From NCBI GenBank assembly GCA_039178835.1, contig JBCDFA010000110.1, positions 1 to 20,547 of the forward strand: 20,547 nt of DNA. The letters are read 5' to 3'. Position 1 is the stretch's first letter, and each line of letters starts with the position of its first letter. The translations under genes and the position numbers were made by a program. Below the pieces are notes generated by a model. The model made no database searches and was not told the origin of the DNA. It saw only the letters and a list, made by a program, of their open reading frames with translations. This document shows, in pieces, positions 7,322 through 14,945 of the stretch. Origin of the DNA: AL-N1 sp039178835. Lineage in GTDB: Bacteria > Chloroflexota > Chloroflexia > Chloroflexales > Roseiflexaceae.

Positions 7322-8407
7322 ATGATGCAAACATCACCAGCAACACTTCGCAGAATCGTTTTCAAATGGGAGATTCTTCTCGTTGTGTTCATTACGCTCG
7401 TGACGGTCGTGAACATTCAACTCTCGCCCTTTTTCCTGCAGGGGAGCAACCTGTCGCGCACCACACGCGACTTTATGGAACTGGGCATTATGATTCTGCC
7501 GATGGTCTACATCATCATCACCGGCAATATCGACCTCTCTGTTGCGTCGATCATGGGGATGTGTGCATCATTTATGGGCCTCCTCTTTATGAACGAGTGG
7601 AATATCTGGGCTTCGGCAGGATCAGGGTTGTTACTCGGCGCCCTGGCTGGCCTCCTGAATGGGGTTCTGGTGGCACAACTCAAGTTACCGGCGCTCGTAG
7701 TGACGCTGGGGACATTTGCGTTTTACCGTGGAATGGCGTTTGCCATGCTGGGCGATGATGCAGCGCGGGGCTACCCAGCAGCATTCACCTACCTTGGTCA
7801 GGGATCAATCGGTGACACGCGGATACCATTCTCGCTAATCCTATTCCTTATTTTGGCCCTCATCTTCGGATTAGTGCTCCACAAAACGAGTTTTGGTCGC
7901 CATCTCTACATGATTGGCAACAATGAGCAGGCCGCCCTCTACTCGGGTATTCCGGTGAAACGTCACAAAATCACTATCTTTGTTATCTCAGGCGTCATGT
8001 CTGCTCTGGCAGGAATCATTTTGGCAGCACGCTTTGGCAGCACCCGTCCCGACATCGGCCTTGGCTTAGAACTCACCGTCATTACCACCACCGTGCTGGG
8101 CGGCATTAGCATCCTTGGTGGCAGCGGCTCGATGATTGGCGCCATTCTCTCACTCATCCTGATCGGCAATATGCGCTTTGGGATGGGGCTATCCAATATT
8201 CAGGGACAGGTACAGGATATCGTCATCGGATTACTGCTCATTCTGTCGGTGATGCTTCCCTTCATCGGGCGTGCTGTTCCTGCACTCGTCAAATCGCCGG
8301 GAGCAATAAGCACACGAAATATCGTGACAGCTATTGTGTTTCTTGTAGCCTTGACGAGTTTTATCACCTTTTTCATCTGGTCTCGGTCACTTATCTTGAT
8401 CGACTAA
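7322..8407 (+). CDS. Rhamnose/rhamnoside ABC transporter permease 2 (RbsC type)
   Basis: This 361-residue membrane protein is paralogous to the preceding permease: ITGNIDLSVASIMGMCASFMG near residue 60 and TTTVLGGISILGGSGSMIGAIL near residue 260 match the same family blocks, and GRHLYMIGNNEQAALYSGI matches the central loop. Two different permeases in one CUT2 cluster are characteristic of rhamnose importers (rhaP and rhaQ in Rhizobium) and differ from the single RbsC of ribose systems. A C-terminal extension ends in an extra hydrophobic helix (about residues 335-355) that the first permease lacks. GAGG at 7314-7317 serves ATG 7322 or the adjacent ATG 7325. It starts 24 bases after the first permease. 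Confidence 0.92.
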   Translation: MMQTSPATLRRIVFKWEILLVVFITLVTVVNIQLSPFFLQGSNLSRTTRDFMELGIMILPMVYIIITGNIDLSVASIMGMCASFMGLLFMNEWNIWASAGSGLLLGALAGLLNGVLVAQLKLPALVVTLGTFAFYRGMAFAMLGDDAARGYPAAFTYLGQGSIGDTRIPFSLILFLILALIFGLVLHKTSFGRHLYMIGNNEQAALYSGIPVKRHKITIFVISGVMSALAGIILAARFGSTRPDIGLGLELTVITTTVLGGISILGGSGSMIGAILSLILIGNMRFGMGLSNIQGQVQDIVIGLLLILSVMLPFIGRAVPALVKSPGAISTRNIVTAIVFLVALTSFITFFIWSRSLILID

Positions 8408-8460
8408 CCAGCTAATCGGCATATAGATGGGGCGGTTAACAAAAGTATGTACTCATAAAC

Positions 8461-8466
8461 AAGGAG
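8461..8466 (+). promoter_or_regulatory. Ribosome-binding site AAGGAG fixing the start of the binding lipoprotein
   Basis: AAGGAG lies five bases before ATG 8472. It favours this start over the in-frame ATG 8427, which would place 15 hydrophilic residues ahead of the lipoprotein signal. Confidence 0.75.
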
Positions 8467-8471
8467 CCACC

Positions 8472-9536
8472 ATGATCAAACGACACATGACTTTCTTCAC
8501 ATTACTGATAGTTGCGTTCATCATCGCGGCCTGTGGCGCACCAGCCGCTGAACCTGTTGAGGAAGAACCAGCCGCGACAGAAGGAGAAACTGGCGCAGAA
8601 ACAGAAGCAGCAGCCAGCAGTGATCTTGTGCTGGCACTTGTGCCAAAGAATCTTGGCAATCCATACTTCGACACTGCCGATGGTGGGGCGCAGGAAGCCG
8701 CCGAAGAACTTGGTATCGAAATTCAGTACCAGGGCTCATCAACAGCCGATGCAACTGAACAGATTCAACTATTGAACTCGCTCATTGCTCAGAATATCAA
8801 TGGATTAGCCATTGCTGCCAACGATGCCGATGCACTTGTACCTACTGGTCAGGAAGCAATGGCAGAAAATATTCCAGTTGTGACATGGGACTCGGCCATT
8901 GCCCCAGAAGGCCGCAATGTGCACGTGGTACAGGCCACATCTGAGGGGCTGGCCCGCACACAGATCGAAATGGCCGCTGAACTGGCCGAAGGTGAGGGGC
9001 AAATTGCCATCCTGAGCGCTACGTCAACAGCACCCAACCAGAACGAATGGATCGGCATAATGGAGGAGATTCTGCAAGAGGATGAATATGCCGGACTAGA
9101 GCTGGTGGATATCGTGTACGGCGATGATGAAGATGAAAAGAGCTACAACGAAGCCCTCGGACTCATGCGAACCTACCCGGAGTTGAAAGTTATCATCTCT
9201 CCAACCACCGTGGGAATCGCCAGTTCAGCACGTGCAGTTGAAGACCAGGAACGCGTAGGCGAGGTATTTGTCACCGGACTCGGAACCCCCAACCAGATGC
9301 GCGAGTTCGTCAGTAGTGGCTCGTCACCAACATTTGCACTGTGGAACCCTGGCGATCTGGGCTATCTGGCTGCATACACACTACATGCCATTGTTTCCGG
9401 TGAGATCGAAGGCGTACCGGGCGATACCTTTGAGGCTGGGCGACTCGGTAGCTATACCATTGAAGAAGATAGCACGGTATTGCTTGGTGACCCAACTGTG
9501 TTCAACGCCGACAACATCGACGACTTCGACTTCTAG
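8472..9536 (+). CDS. rhaS: Rhamnose/rhamnoside ABC transporter substrate-binding lipoprotein
   Basis: This 354-residue protein begins with a lipoprotein signal: basic MIKR, a hydrophobic stretch, and lipobox IAAC with the lipidated Cys at residue 21. An acidic Glu/Ala/Pro/Thr linker of about 28 residues follows, a style common in Chloroflexota. The mature part is a Peripla_BP_4 type sugar-binding domain, opening with LVLALVPKNLGNPYFD, then GLAIAANDADAL and VVTWDSAIA (ligand-contact Asp region), and VFVTGLGTPNQM near the hinge. It matches the RhaS class in architecture and in position within a rhamnose operon. It would be anchored outside the cytoplasmic membrane and deliver ligand to the permeases. 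Free L-rhamnose is the likely ligand; a rhamnosyl disaccharide is possible since the glycosidases of this operon appear cytoplasmic. Confidence 0.9.
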   Translation: MIKRHMTFFTLLIVAFIIAACGAPAAEPVEEEPAATEGETGAETEAAASSDLVLALVPKNLGNPYFDTADGGAQEAAEELGIEIQYQGSSTADATEQIQLLNSLIAQNINGLAIAANDADALVPTGQEAMAENIPVVTWDSAIAPEGRNVHVVQATSEGLARTQIEMAAELAEGEGQIAILSATSTAPNQNEWIGIMEEILQEDEYAGLELVDIVYGDDEDEKSYNEALGLMRTYPELKVIISPTTVGIASSARAVEDQERVGEVFVTGLGTPNQMREFVSSGSSPTFALWNPGDLGYLAAYTLHAIVSGEIEGVPGDTFEAGRLGSYTIEEDSTVLLGDPTVFNADNIDDFDF

Positions 9537-9548
9537 ATTTGCAAGATG

Positions 9549-9591
9549 CAGGGTTCCTGTGACTCGTTTCGTAGATAACACAGGAACTCTG
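9549..9591 (+). other. 13-bp hairpin between binding-protein gene and rhaM: probable mRNA stability/attenuation element
   Basis: CAGGGTTCCTGTG (9549-9561) and CACAGGAACTCTG (9579-9591) pair over 13 positions with one G-U wobble around a 17-base loop. No T-run follows, so full termination is unlikely. Hairpins just 3' of the binding-protein gene are known from other sugar ABC operons (malE-malF), where they raise binding-protein mRNA relative to distal genes. It begins 12 bases after the stop codon and ends 23 bases before rhaM. Confidence 0.55.
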
Positions 9592-9614
9592 ATCGCTGGA
9601 AATGGTGAATTCAC

Positions 9615-9932
9615 ATGCAACGGGTCGCATTTGTGCTCAAAGTAAAACAGGACAAACTCGCCGAATACAAACAACATCACGAACAGGTCTGGCCGGAAAT
9701 GCTCGATGCCTTGCGGGCAGCAGGTTGGCACAACTACTCGCTGTTTGCCCGTGAAGATGGGCTTCTCTTTGGCTATGTTGAGACTCCCAACGGCCTTGCA
9801 GAGGCGCAGGCCAAAATGGAAGCAACCGACATCAACACAAAGTGGCAGGAGTTTATGGCGCCTTACTTTGAATCAGGGGACCGACCGGACCAGATGTTTG
9901 TTGAGTTGACCGAAGTATTCCATCTTGACTGA
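9615..9932 (+). CDS. rhaM: L-rhamnose mutarotase
   Basis: This 105-residue protein is a full-length RhaM. The enzyme interconverts alpha and beta anomers of L-rhamnose so that the isomerase receives its preferred form. The family core is present: RVAFVLKVKQDKLAEYKQHH with Tyr18 and His22 at the same numbers as the catalytic residues of the E. coli enzyme, then HNYSLF, LFGYVE, and the WQEFMAPYF segment near residue 76. The length equals that of the family (about 104 residues). It is cytoplasmic, with no signal peptide. It lies between the binding-protein and isomerase genes and is preceded by the 9549-9591 hairpin; the RBS is a modest GGTGAA. Confidence 0.95.
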   Translation: MQRVAFVLKVKQDKLAEYKQHHEQVWPEMLDALRAAGWHNYSLFAREDGLLFGYVETPNGLAEAQAKMEATDINTKWQEFMAPYFESGDRPDQMFVELTEVFHLD

Positions 9933-9970
9933 GTCTGTAGTACAGCCGCTGATTCCTTAGAAAGATCATC

Positions 9971-11209
9971 ATGAATATGGCTCACACAAAGCATGCCAAC
10001 ATAGAGAGTGCCTACCAGCACCTGGTAGAGACACTCGCAACGACGAGCGTTGATATCGAAGACGTGAAGCGGAAGCTCAAAGCACAGCACATCGAGACTC
10101 CCAGCTGGGGGTATGGCAACAGTGGGACGCGTTTTAAGACGTTTGCCTGGCCCGGTGCTGCACGCACTGTTCATGAGAAGCTTGATGACGCGGCATACAT
10201 TCACTCACTCACAGGCATAGCCCCCTCGGTGGCGCTCCACATTCCGTGGGATGCGACCGACGACTGGAATGCGCTCAAGCAGTACGCACAGCAGAAAGGT
10301 GTCGCAATTGGCGCGATCAACCCGAACGTGTTTCAGGACGAGCAATACAAGCTCGGTTCGCTGTGCAGCCCGGATAGCGGCACACGTGAACGTGCCATCG
10401 AACGGATGATGGAATGCTGCACGATTATGGGGCAGACCGGCAGCAACCTCCTGAGCATCTGGCTGGCGGACGGAACCAACTACGCCGGACAGGACGACAT
10501 CCGCAAGCGCAAGCATTATCTCGAAGAAGGACTCAAGACAACGTATCAACATCTGCCTGCAGGAAGCCGCATGCTCGTTGAATACAAATTCTTCGAGCCC
10601 AGCTTCTACCACACCGATCTGGCCGACTGGGGAACCGCTTATGCGATGTGCCTCAAACTTGGCCCCCAGGCAGAGGTGCTGGTCGACACCGGACACCACG
10701 CGCAGGGGACCAACATCGCCCATATCGTCGCCTTCCTGTTAGATGAACGACGGCTGGGTGGCTTTCACTTTAATGCCCGTAATTACGCCGACGATGACCT
10801 GATCGTCGGGACAGCCAATCCGTTCGAACTCTTTGTCATTTTCACAGAACTGGTACGCGCCGGGGATCTGGCCAAGAATGTCGCGTACATGATCGATCAG
10901 AGCCACAACATCGAACCCAAACTGGAGGCCATGCTCCAGAGTGTGCTGAATTGTCAATCGGCCTATGCCAAGGCATTAATCGTCGACTATGGTCTTCTGG
11001 CAGATGCACAAAACAACGGCGACGTGCTAGGAGCGCATCGTGTGTTGATCGACGCCTACGAAACCGATGTCCGCCCGCTCCTGCACAAAGTACGCGAAGA
11101 GATGAATCTCAATCCAGACCCAATCGCCGCATATCGATCAGATACCTATGCTGAACTCGTTGCAAACGAGCGTGGCGTGATGACGGCGGGCGGCGGCTAC
11201 CCTACCTAA
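9971..11209 (+). CDS. rhaI: L-rhamnose isomerase, RhaI type
   Basis: This 412-residue enzyme converts L-rhamnose to L-rhamnulose in the cytoplasm using divalent metal. It belongs to the RhaI type known from Pseudomonas stutzeri and not the E. coli RhaA type. The metal and catalytic residues are conserved: Glu204 in LVEYKFFEPSFYHTD, Asp239 and His242 in LVDTGHHAQG, His266 in GGFHFN, Asp274 and Asp276 in NYADDDL, and Asp309 in MIDQSHNIEP. The spacing of these residues matches the P. stutzeri enzyme with a constant offset over most of the site. A second ATG at 9977 is possible; the RBS before 9971 is weak. Its stop codon overlaps the strong RBS of rhaB, so the two are tightly linked. Confidence 0.95.
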   Translation: MNMAHTKHANIESAYQHLVETLATTSVDIEDVKRKLKAQHIETPSWGYGNSGTRFKTFAWPGAARTVHEKLDDAAYIHSLTGIAPSVALHIPWDATDDWNALKQYAQQKGVAIGAINPNVFQDEQYKLGSLCSPDSGTRERAIERMMECCTIMGQTGSNLLSIWLADGTNYAGQDDIRKRKHYLEEGLKTTYQHLPAGSRMLVEYKFFEPSFYHTDLADWGTAYAMCLKLGPQAEVLVDTGHHAQGTNIAHIVAFLLDERRLGGFHFNARNYADDDLIVGTANPFELFVIFTELVRAGDLAKNVAYMIDQSHNIEPKLEAMLQSVLNCQSAYAKALIVDYGLLADAQNNGDVLGAHRVLIDAYETDVRPLLHKVREEMNLNPDPIAAYRSDTYAELVANERGVMTAGGGYPT

Positions 11210-11215
11210 AGGAGG
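11208..11215 (+). promoter_or_regulatory. Strong ribosome-binding site AAAGGAGG for rhaB
   Basis: The site overlaps the rhaI stop codon (11207-11209) and lies four bases before ATG 11220. It is only one base from an in-frame GTG at 11217, which rules that codon out as the main start. Confidence 0.75.
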
Positions 11216-11219
11216 TGTG

Positions 11220-12662
11220 ATGGCTACAAAAACGGTGCTTGCCATCGACCTGGGGGCCGAGTCAGGGCGGGTAATGGCGGTCCACTTTGATGGTGAGACA
11301 TTCCAATTAAATGAAGTCAATAGGTTCCCAAACCATGCAGTCACGATCAGGGGAACACTGCATTGGGACATTGTTGGGCTGTGGCGTCATATCACCGACG
11401 GCATCGAGCAGGGCCAGCAGCACCGTCCTGCAAGCATCGGAGTGGACACCTGGGGCGTTGACTTCGCACTGCTGGATGGACAGGGCAATCTGCTCGGGCT
11501 GCCGGTACATTATCGTGACCGCCGCACGGAGGGCGTGCCGGAGAAAGTCTTGGCCAAGGTTCCTCGTGAGACTATTTTTACGACAACAGGCATCCAGGTT
11601 ATGCCGATCAACACGCTGTACCAACTCGCCAGTATGGTCGAAGCACAATCACCACTGCCCGGTATGGCCACAACCTTTTTGACCATCCCAGACCTGCTGA
11701 ATTACTGGCTCACCGGTGAGAGAGTCTGCGAGTTCAGTAACGCCAGCACCACACAGATGCTCAAAGCCGGACAAGCTGCATGGGCCACCGACCTGTTACA
11801 AACACTCGACATCCCCACACACATGCTGCCACAGGTTGTCGCGCCGGGAACACGCCTCGGGACCTTCGCTGGCACACCAGTCATTGCGCCAGCCTGCCAC
11901 GACACGGGTAGTGCCGTTGCCGCCGTTCCCGCGACCCACAACCACTTTGCCTATATCAGCAGTGGAACGTGGAGTTTGGCCGGTATCGAAACAGACAGCC
12001 CACTGCTGACACCTGAAGCAGCACGAGCCAACGTCACCAACGAGAGCGGCGTCTGTGGCACCAACCGACTGCTAAAAAACATCATGGGGCTATGGATACT
12101 GCAGCAGTGCCGTGCAGTATGGCAGAGCGAAGGATTCACTTACACCTACGAAGAACTGGTCCAACTGGCCGAGTCTGCGCCAGCACTCCAGTCAATTGTG
12201 TACGTCAATGAGCCAGCTTTCTTACATCCGGGCAATCACGTAGCGCTGATTCGAGACGCATGCGCGGCCAGCAAACAGCCTGTGCCGCAGACTCATGGAG
12301 CCATCACCCGTACCGTATTCGAAAGTTTGGCACTGGCCTACCGCGAAGTCTTCGAAACACTCGAACGCATCGCCAATCACCCTATCGAGGTCATTCATAT
12401 CATTGGCGGTGGGGCACAAAACCACCTCTTGAACCAGTTTACCGCCAACGCAACCGGCAAACCCGTTATTGCCGGTCCGGTCGAAGCAACTGTGTTAGGC
12501 AATGCGCTCATGCAGTTTATGACCCTTGGTGAACTGACAAACCTGAGCGAGGCACGCCAGATCATTGCGCGAATGGAAGGCACACAGCGATATGAACCGA
12601 TGCACATCGAAGCCTGGAATCACGCATACCAACAATATCAACAATTGGCCCGTTCAAACTGA
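11220..12662 (+). CDS. rhaB: L-rhamnulokinase (FGGY family)
   Basis: This 480-residue FGGY-family sugar kinase transfers phosphate from ATP to C1 of L-rhamnulose. The N-terminal phosphate-binding loop is AIDLGAESGRVMAVHFD (residues about 7-23); DLGAESGR is diagnostic of rhamnulokinases among FGGY kinases. The catalytic region is SIGVDTWGVDFALLD (about 75-89), with Asp acting as base. Further family blocks are TIPDLLNYWLTGE, PVIAPACHDTGSAVAAVP, YISSGTWSLAGIE and the C-terminal ATP-binding IHIIGGGAQNHLLNQ with ATGKPV. The length agrees with E. coli RhaB (489 residues). The start is set by the strong RBS. The product is the direct substrate of the next gene's enzyme. Confidence 0.95.
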   Translation: MATKTVLAIDLGAESGRVMAVHFDGETFQLNEVNRFPNHAVTIRGTLHWDIVGLWRHITDGIEQGQQHRPASIGVDTWGVDFALLDGQGNLLGLPVHYRDRRTEGVPEKVLAKVPRETIFTTTGIQVMPINTLYQLASMVEAQSPLPGMATTFLTIPDLLNYWLTGERVCEFSNASTTQMLKAGQAAWATDLLQTLDIPTHMLPQVVAPGTRLGTFAGTPVIAPACHDTGSAVAAVPATHNHFAYISSGTWSLAGIETDSPLLTPEAARANVTNESGVCGTNRLLKNIMGLWILQQCRAVWQSEGFTYTYEELVQLAESAPALQSIVYVNEPAFLHPGNHVALIRDACAASKQPVPQTHGAITRTVFESLALAYREVFETLERIANHPIEVIHIIGGGAQNHLLNQFTANATGKPVIAGPVEATVLGNALMQFMTLGELTNLSEARQIIARMEGTQRYEPMHIEAWNHAYQQYQQLARSN

Positions 12663-12695
12663 CAACGTCGTATTCCTTATTTGAAGAGATCAACT

Positions 12696-14876
12696 ATGAC
12701 TGATTATAAACATGTAAACTACCTATGGGACGATGCAGAAGCAGATCAGCTCGATATCATTGAACGGCTGGTGTATCGCTCGAACAAGCTCGGAGCCGAC
12801 CAGCGCATCACTAACACCGGTGGCGGAAACACCTCATCCAAAGTGGTGCTACCAGACCCTCTCACGGGCGAGGAGATCGATGTGCTGTATGTCAAAGGCT
12901 CAGGGGGCGATCTGCGCACGGCGAACCGTGCGAACTTTGCATCACTCTACATGGCTAAGTTGATGCTGCTCAAGGAGCGCTATCAATCCGATCCAGCCAA
13001 AGGCGCCAAGACTGCTGTAGAAGATGAGATGGTCGATCTGTACCCCCACACAATCTACAATCTGAACCCACGGGCCAATTCTATCGACACACCACTGCAC
13101 GCCTTCGTCCCCTCGCGCTACGTAGACCACACGCACCCCAACGCTGTCATCGCCATCGCAGCAGCGAAGGATCAGCAGGCGCTCACCAAACGCATCTATG
13201 GCGACGAGGTTGGGTGGGTCCCGTGGCAGCGGCCCGGCTTCGATCTGGGGCTAGTGCTGGAACAGACGGCCACCGAAAACCCTGAGTACATCGGCGTCAT
13301 CCTGGGGCAGCATGGCTTGATCAACTGGGCCGACGATGACAAAACCTGCTACAAACGCTCGCTTGATCTGATCGAAAAAGCGGCTTTGTATATTGAAAAA
13401 CATGATCGGGGCGCTGCAACCTTTGGCGGCCAGCAATACAAGCCTTTAGACGAGCACACCAAACAGCGGTTACTAAGGGAGATTGTGCCCAGGCTACGCG
13501 GCCTCGTTTCCCAACAACAACGCATGATTGGCACCATCCAATCCGACGATACTGTGCTGGAGTTTGTCAACAGCCACGACGCTCCTCGTCTGGCCGAACT
13601 CGGCACATCCTGCCCCGATCACTTTTTACGAACCAAAATCAAACCACTCTACATCGATTGGAATCCACAAATAGAGGACGTATCGGCTTTGCTCAAGAAG
13701 CTGGAAGCGGGGCTGACACAGTATCGCGCCGACTACACAACCTACTACGAAACACATAAACACGCCGACTCTCCGGCGATGCGCGACCCGAACCCGACGG
13801 TCATTCTCATTCCGGGGATCGGCATGATTGCCTGGGGGAAGAGCAAGAGCGAGTCACGGGTGACCGCCGAATTCTACAACAACGCGATTGCCGTTATGCG
13901 CGGCGCCGAGGCCATAAGCGAGTATATCGCGCTCCCACAGCAGGAAGCATTTGATATCGAGTACTGGGCGCTTGAGGAGGCCAAGCTGCGTCGGATGCCA
14001 CCGGAAAAAGAGTTGGCACGCCACATTGTGGTGGTCATCGGCGCGGGCAGTGGCATCGGCAAAGCAACCGCACACCGTGTCGCGCAGGAGGGTGCTGTCG
14101 TGGTCTGCGCCGACCTCGATGGTGCTGCGGCAGAATCCACTGCTGCCGAACTGACCGATATCTACGGCATGGGCATTGGTGTGGCTGGAACAGACATTTC
14201 TGGGTGTGGACCTGCTATTGCACAACAGGTTGACATCACTGACCGGGCAAGTGTGCAGCAGATGTTCGACACGGTCGTGATGGCGTATGGCGGCGTGGAC
14301 GATGTCATCATCACTGCCGGTATCTATGTGTCTCCTGATCGCGAGGGACGTATTCCCGATGACATGTGGGGCGTCTCATTCGATGTCAACGTTATCGGAA
14401 GTTATATCGTATCTGATGAGGCGCGGCGGATCTGGCAGGCGCAACATCTGCGAGGATCAATGGTGCTGACTACGAGTGTCAATGGTTTGGTCTCCAAGAA
14501 AGGCTCACTGGCCTACGACACCAGCAAAGCCGCCGCCAACCACCTCGTGCGCGAACTCGCGATGGACCTGGCACCCCTTGTGCGCGTCAACGGACTGGCG
14601 CCGGCAACAGTGGTCGAAGGCAGCAGTATGTTCCCACGCGACCGGGTAATGGCTTCACTCACGAAATACGCCATCGCATTCGATGAGAACGAGACGACCG
14701 AGGCGCTGCGTGATCGACTGGCCGCCTTCTACGCCCAACGAACGCTAACCCAATCACCTATTACGCTGGCCGATCAGGCCGAGGCGGCATACCTGTTAAT
14801 CAGCGCAAAGCTTACGAAAACGACCGGTCAGATCATCACCGTCGACGGCGGCCTGCATGAGGCATTCCTACGATAA
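12696..14876 (+). CDS. rhaEW: Bifunctional L-rhamnulose-1-phosphate aldolase / L-lactaldehyde dehydrogenase
   Basis: This 726-residue protein joins two enzymes. Residues about 20-420 are a class II (zinc) aldolase: TNTGGGNTSSK, the metal-binding His145-T-His147-P, and His206 in LGQHGLINW. It cleaves rhamnulose-1-phosphate into DHAP and L-lactaldehyde. Residues about 440-726 are a short-chain dehydrogenase: nucleotide loop GAGSGIG (about 449-455), then VVCADLD, which suggests NAD(H), and the catalytic Tyr607-x3-Lys611 in AYDTSKAA. It would oxidise L-lactaldehyde to L-lactate. The RhaEW fusion is a described enzyme type, characterised from Chloroflexus aurantiacus and Bacillus subtilis (YuxG). 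The start is ATG 12696, preceded by AAGAGA; an in-frame TTG at 12681 is less likely. Fusion probably limits escape of the toxic aldehyde (inference). Confidence 0.95.
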   Translation: MTDYKHVNYLWDDAEADQLDIIERLVYRSNKLGADQRITNTGGGNTSSKVVLPDPLTGEEIDVLYVKGSGGDLRTANRANFASLYMAKLMLLKERYQSDPAKGAKTAVEDEMVDLYPHTIYNLNPRANSIDTPLHAFVPSRYVDHTHPNAVIAIAAAKDQQALTKRIYGDEVGWVPWQRPGFDLGLVLEQTATENPEYIGVILGQHGLINWADDDKTCYKRSLDLIEKAALYIEKHDRGAATFGGQQYKPLDEHTKQRLLREIVPRLRGLVSQQQRMIGTIQSDDTVLEFVNSHDAPRLAELGTSCPDHFLRTKIKPLYIDWNPQIEDVSALLKKLEAGLTQYRADYTTYYETHKHADSPAMRDPNPTVILIPGIGMIAWGKSKSESRVTAEFYNNAIAVMRGAEAISEYIALPQQEAFDIEYWALEEAKLRRMPPEKELARHIVVVIGAGSGIGKATAHRVAQEGAVVVCADLDGAAAESTAAELTDIYGMGIGVAGTDISGCGPAIAQQVDITDRASVQQMFDTVVMAYGGVDDVIITAGIYVSPDREGRIPDDMWGVSFDVNVIGSYIVSDEARRIWQAQHLRGSMVLTTSVNGLVSKKGSLAYDTSKAAANHLVRELAMDLAPLVRVNGLAPATVVEGSSMFPRDRVMASLTKYAIAFDENETTEALRDRLAAFYAQRTLTQSPITLADQAEAAYLLISAKLTKTTGQIITVDGGLHEAFLR

Positions 14877-14945
14877 ATATTGAAAGTCGGCTCTCAACAT
14901 TTGTAGAAATCTTTCTAATCTGAAAAACAACCAAAGGTGTCTATT
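14877..14945. promoter_or_regulatory. Gap before the glycosidase gene with operator-like TCAACATTT and a TAGAAA/TTTCTA dyad
   Basis: This 69-base gap is A+T-rich. TCAACATTT at 14894-14902 repeats the nine bases at 4676-4684 of the main operator, and a reversed TTGAA lies at 14880-14884. A separate perfect dyad, TAGAAA-TC-TTTCTA, occupies 14904-14917. No convincing -35/-10 pair is visible. These may mark a second regulator site or be chance in A+T-rich sequence. AAAGGTG at 14933-14939 is the RBS of the next gene. Confidence 0.25.

Noticed and set aside
8427..8471. ATG-started extension of the binding lipoprotein
   Set aside because: It would put a hydrophilic peptide ahead of the lipoprotein signal; ATG 8472 has a strong RBS.
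14904..14917. TAGAAA-TC-TTTCTA dyad as a terminator after rhaEW
   Set aside because: The stem is A+T-only apart from one pair per arm, the loop would be two bases, and no T-run follows; the downstream genes look like part of the same operon.
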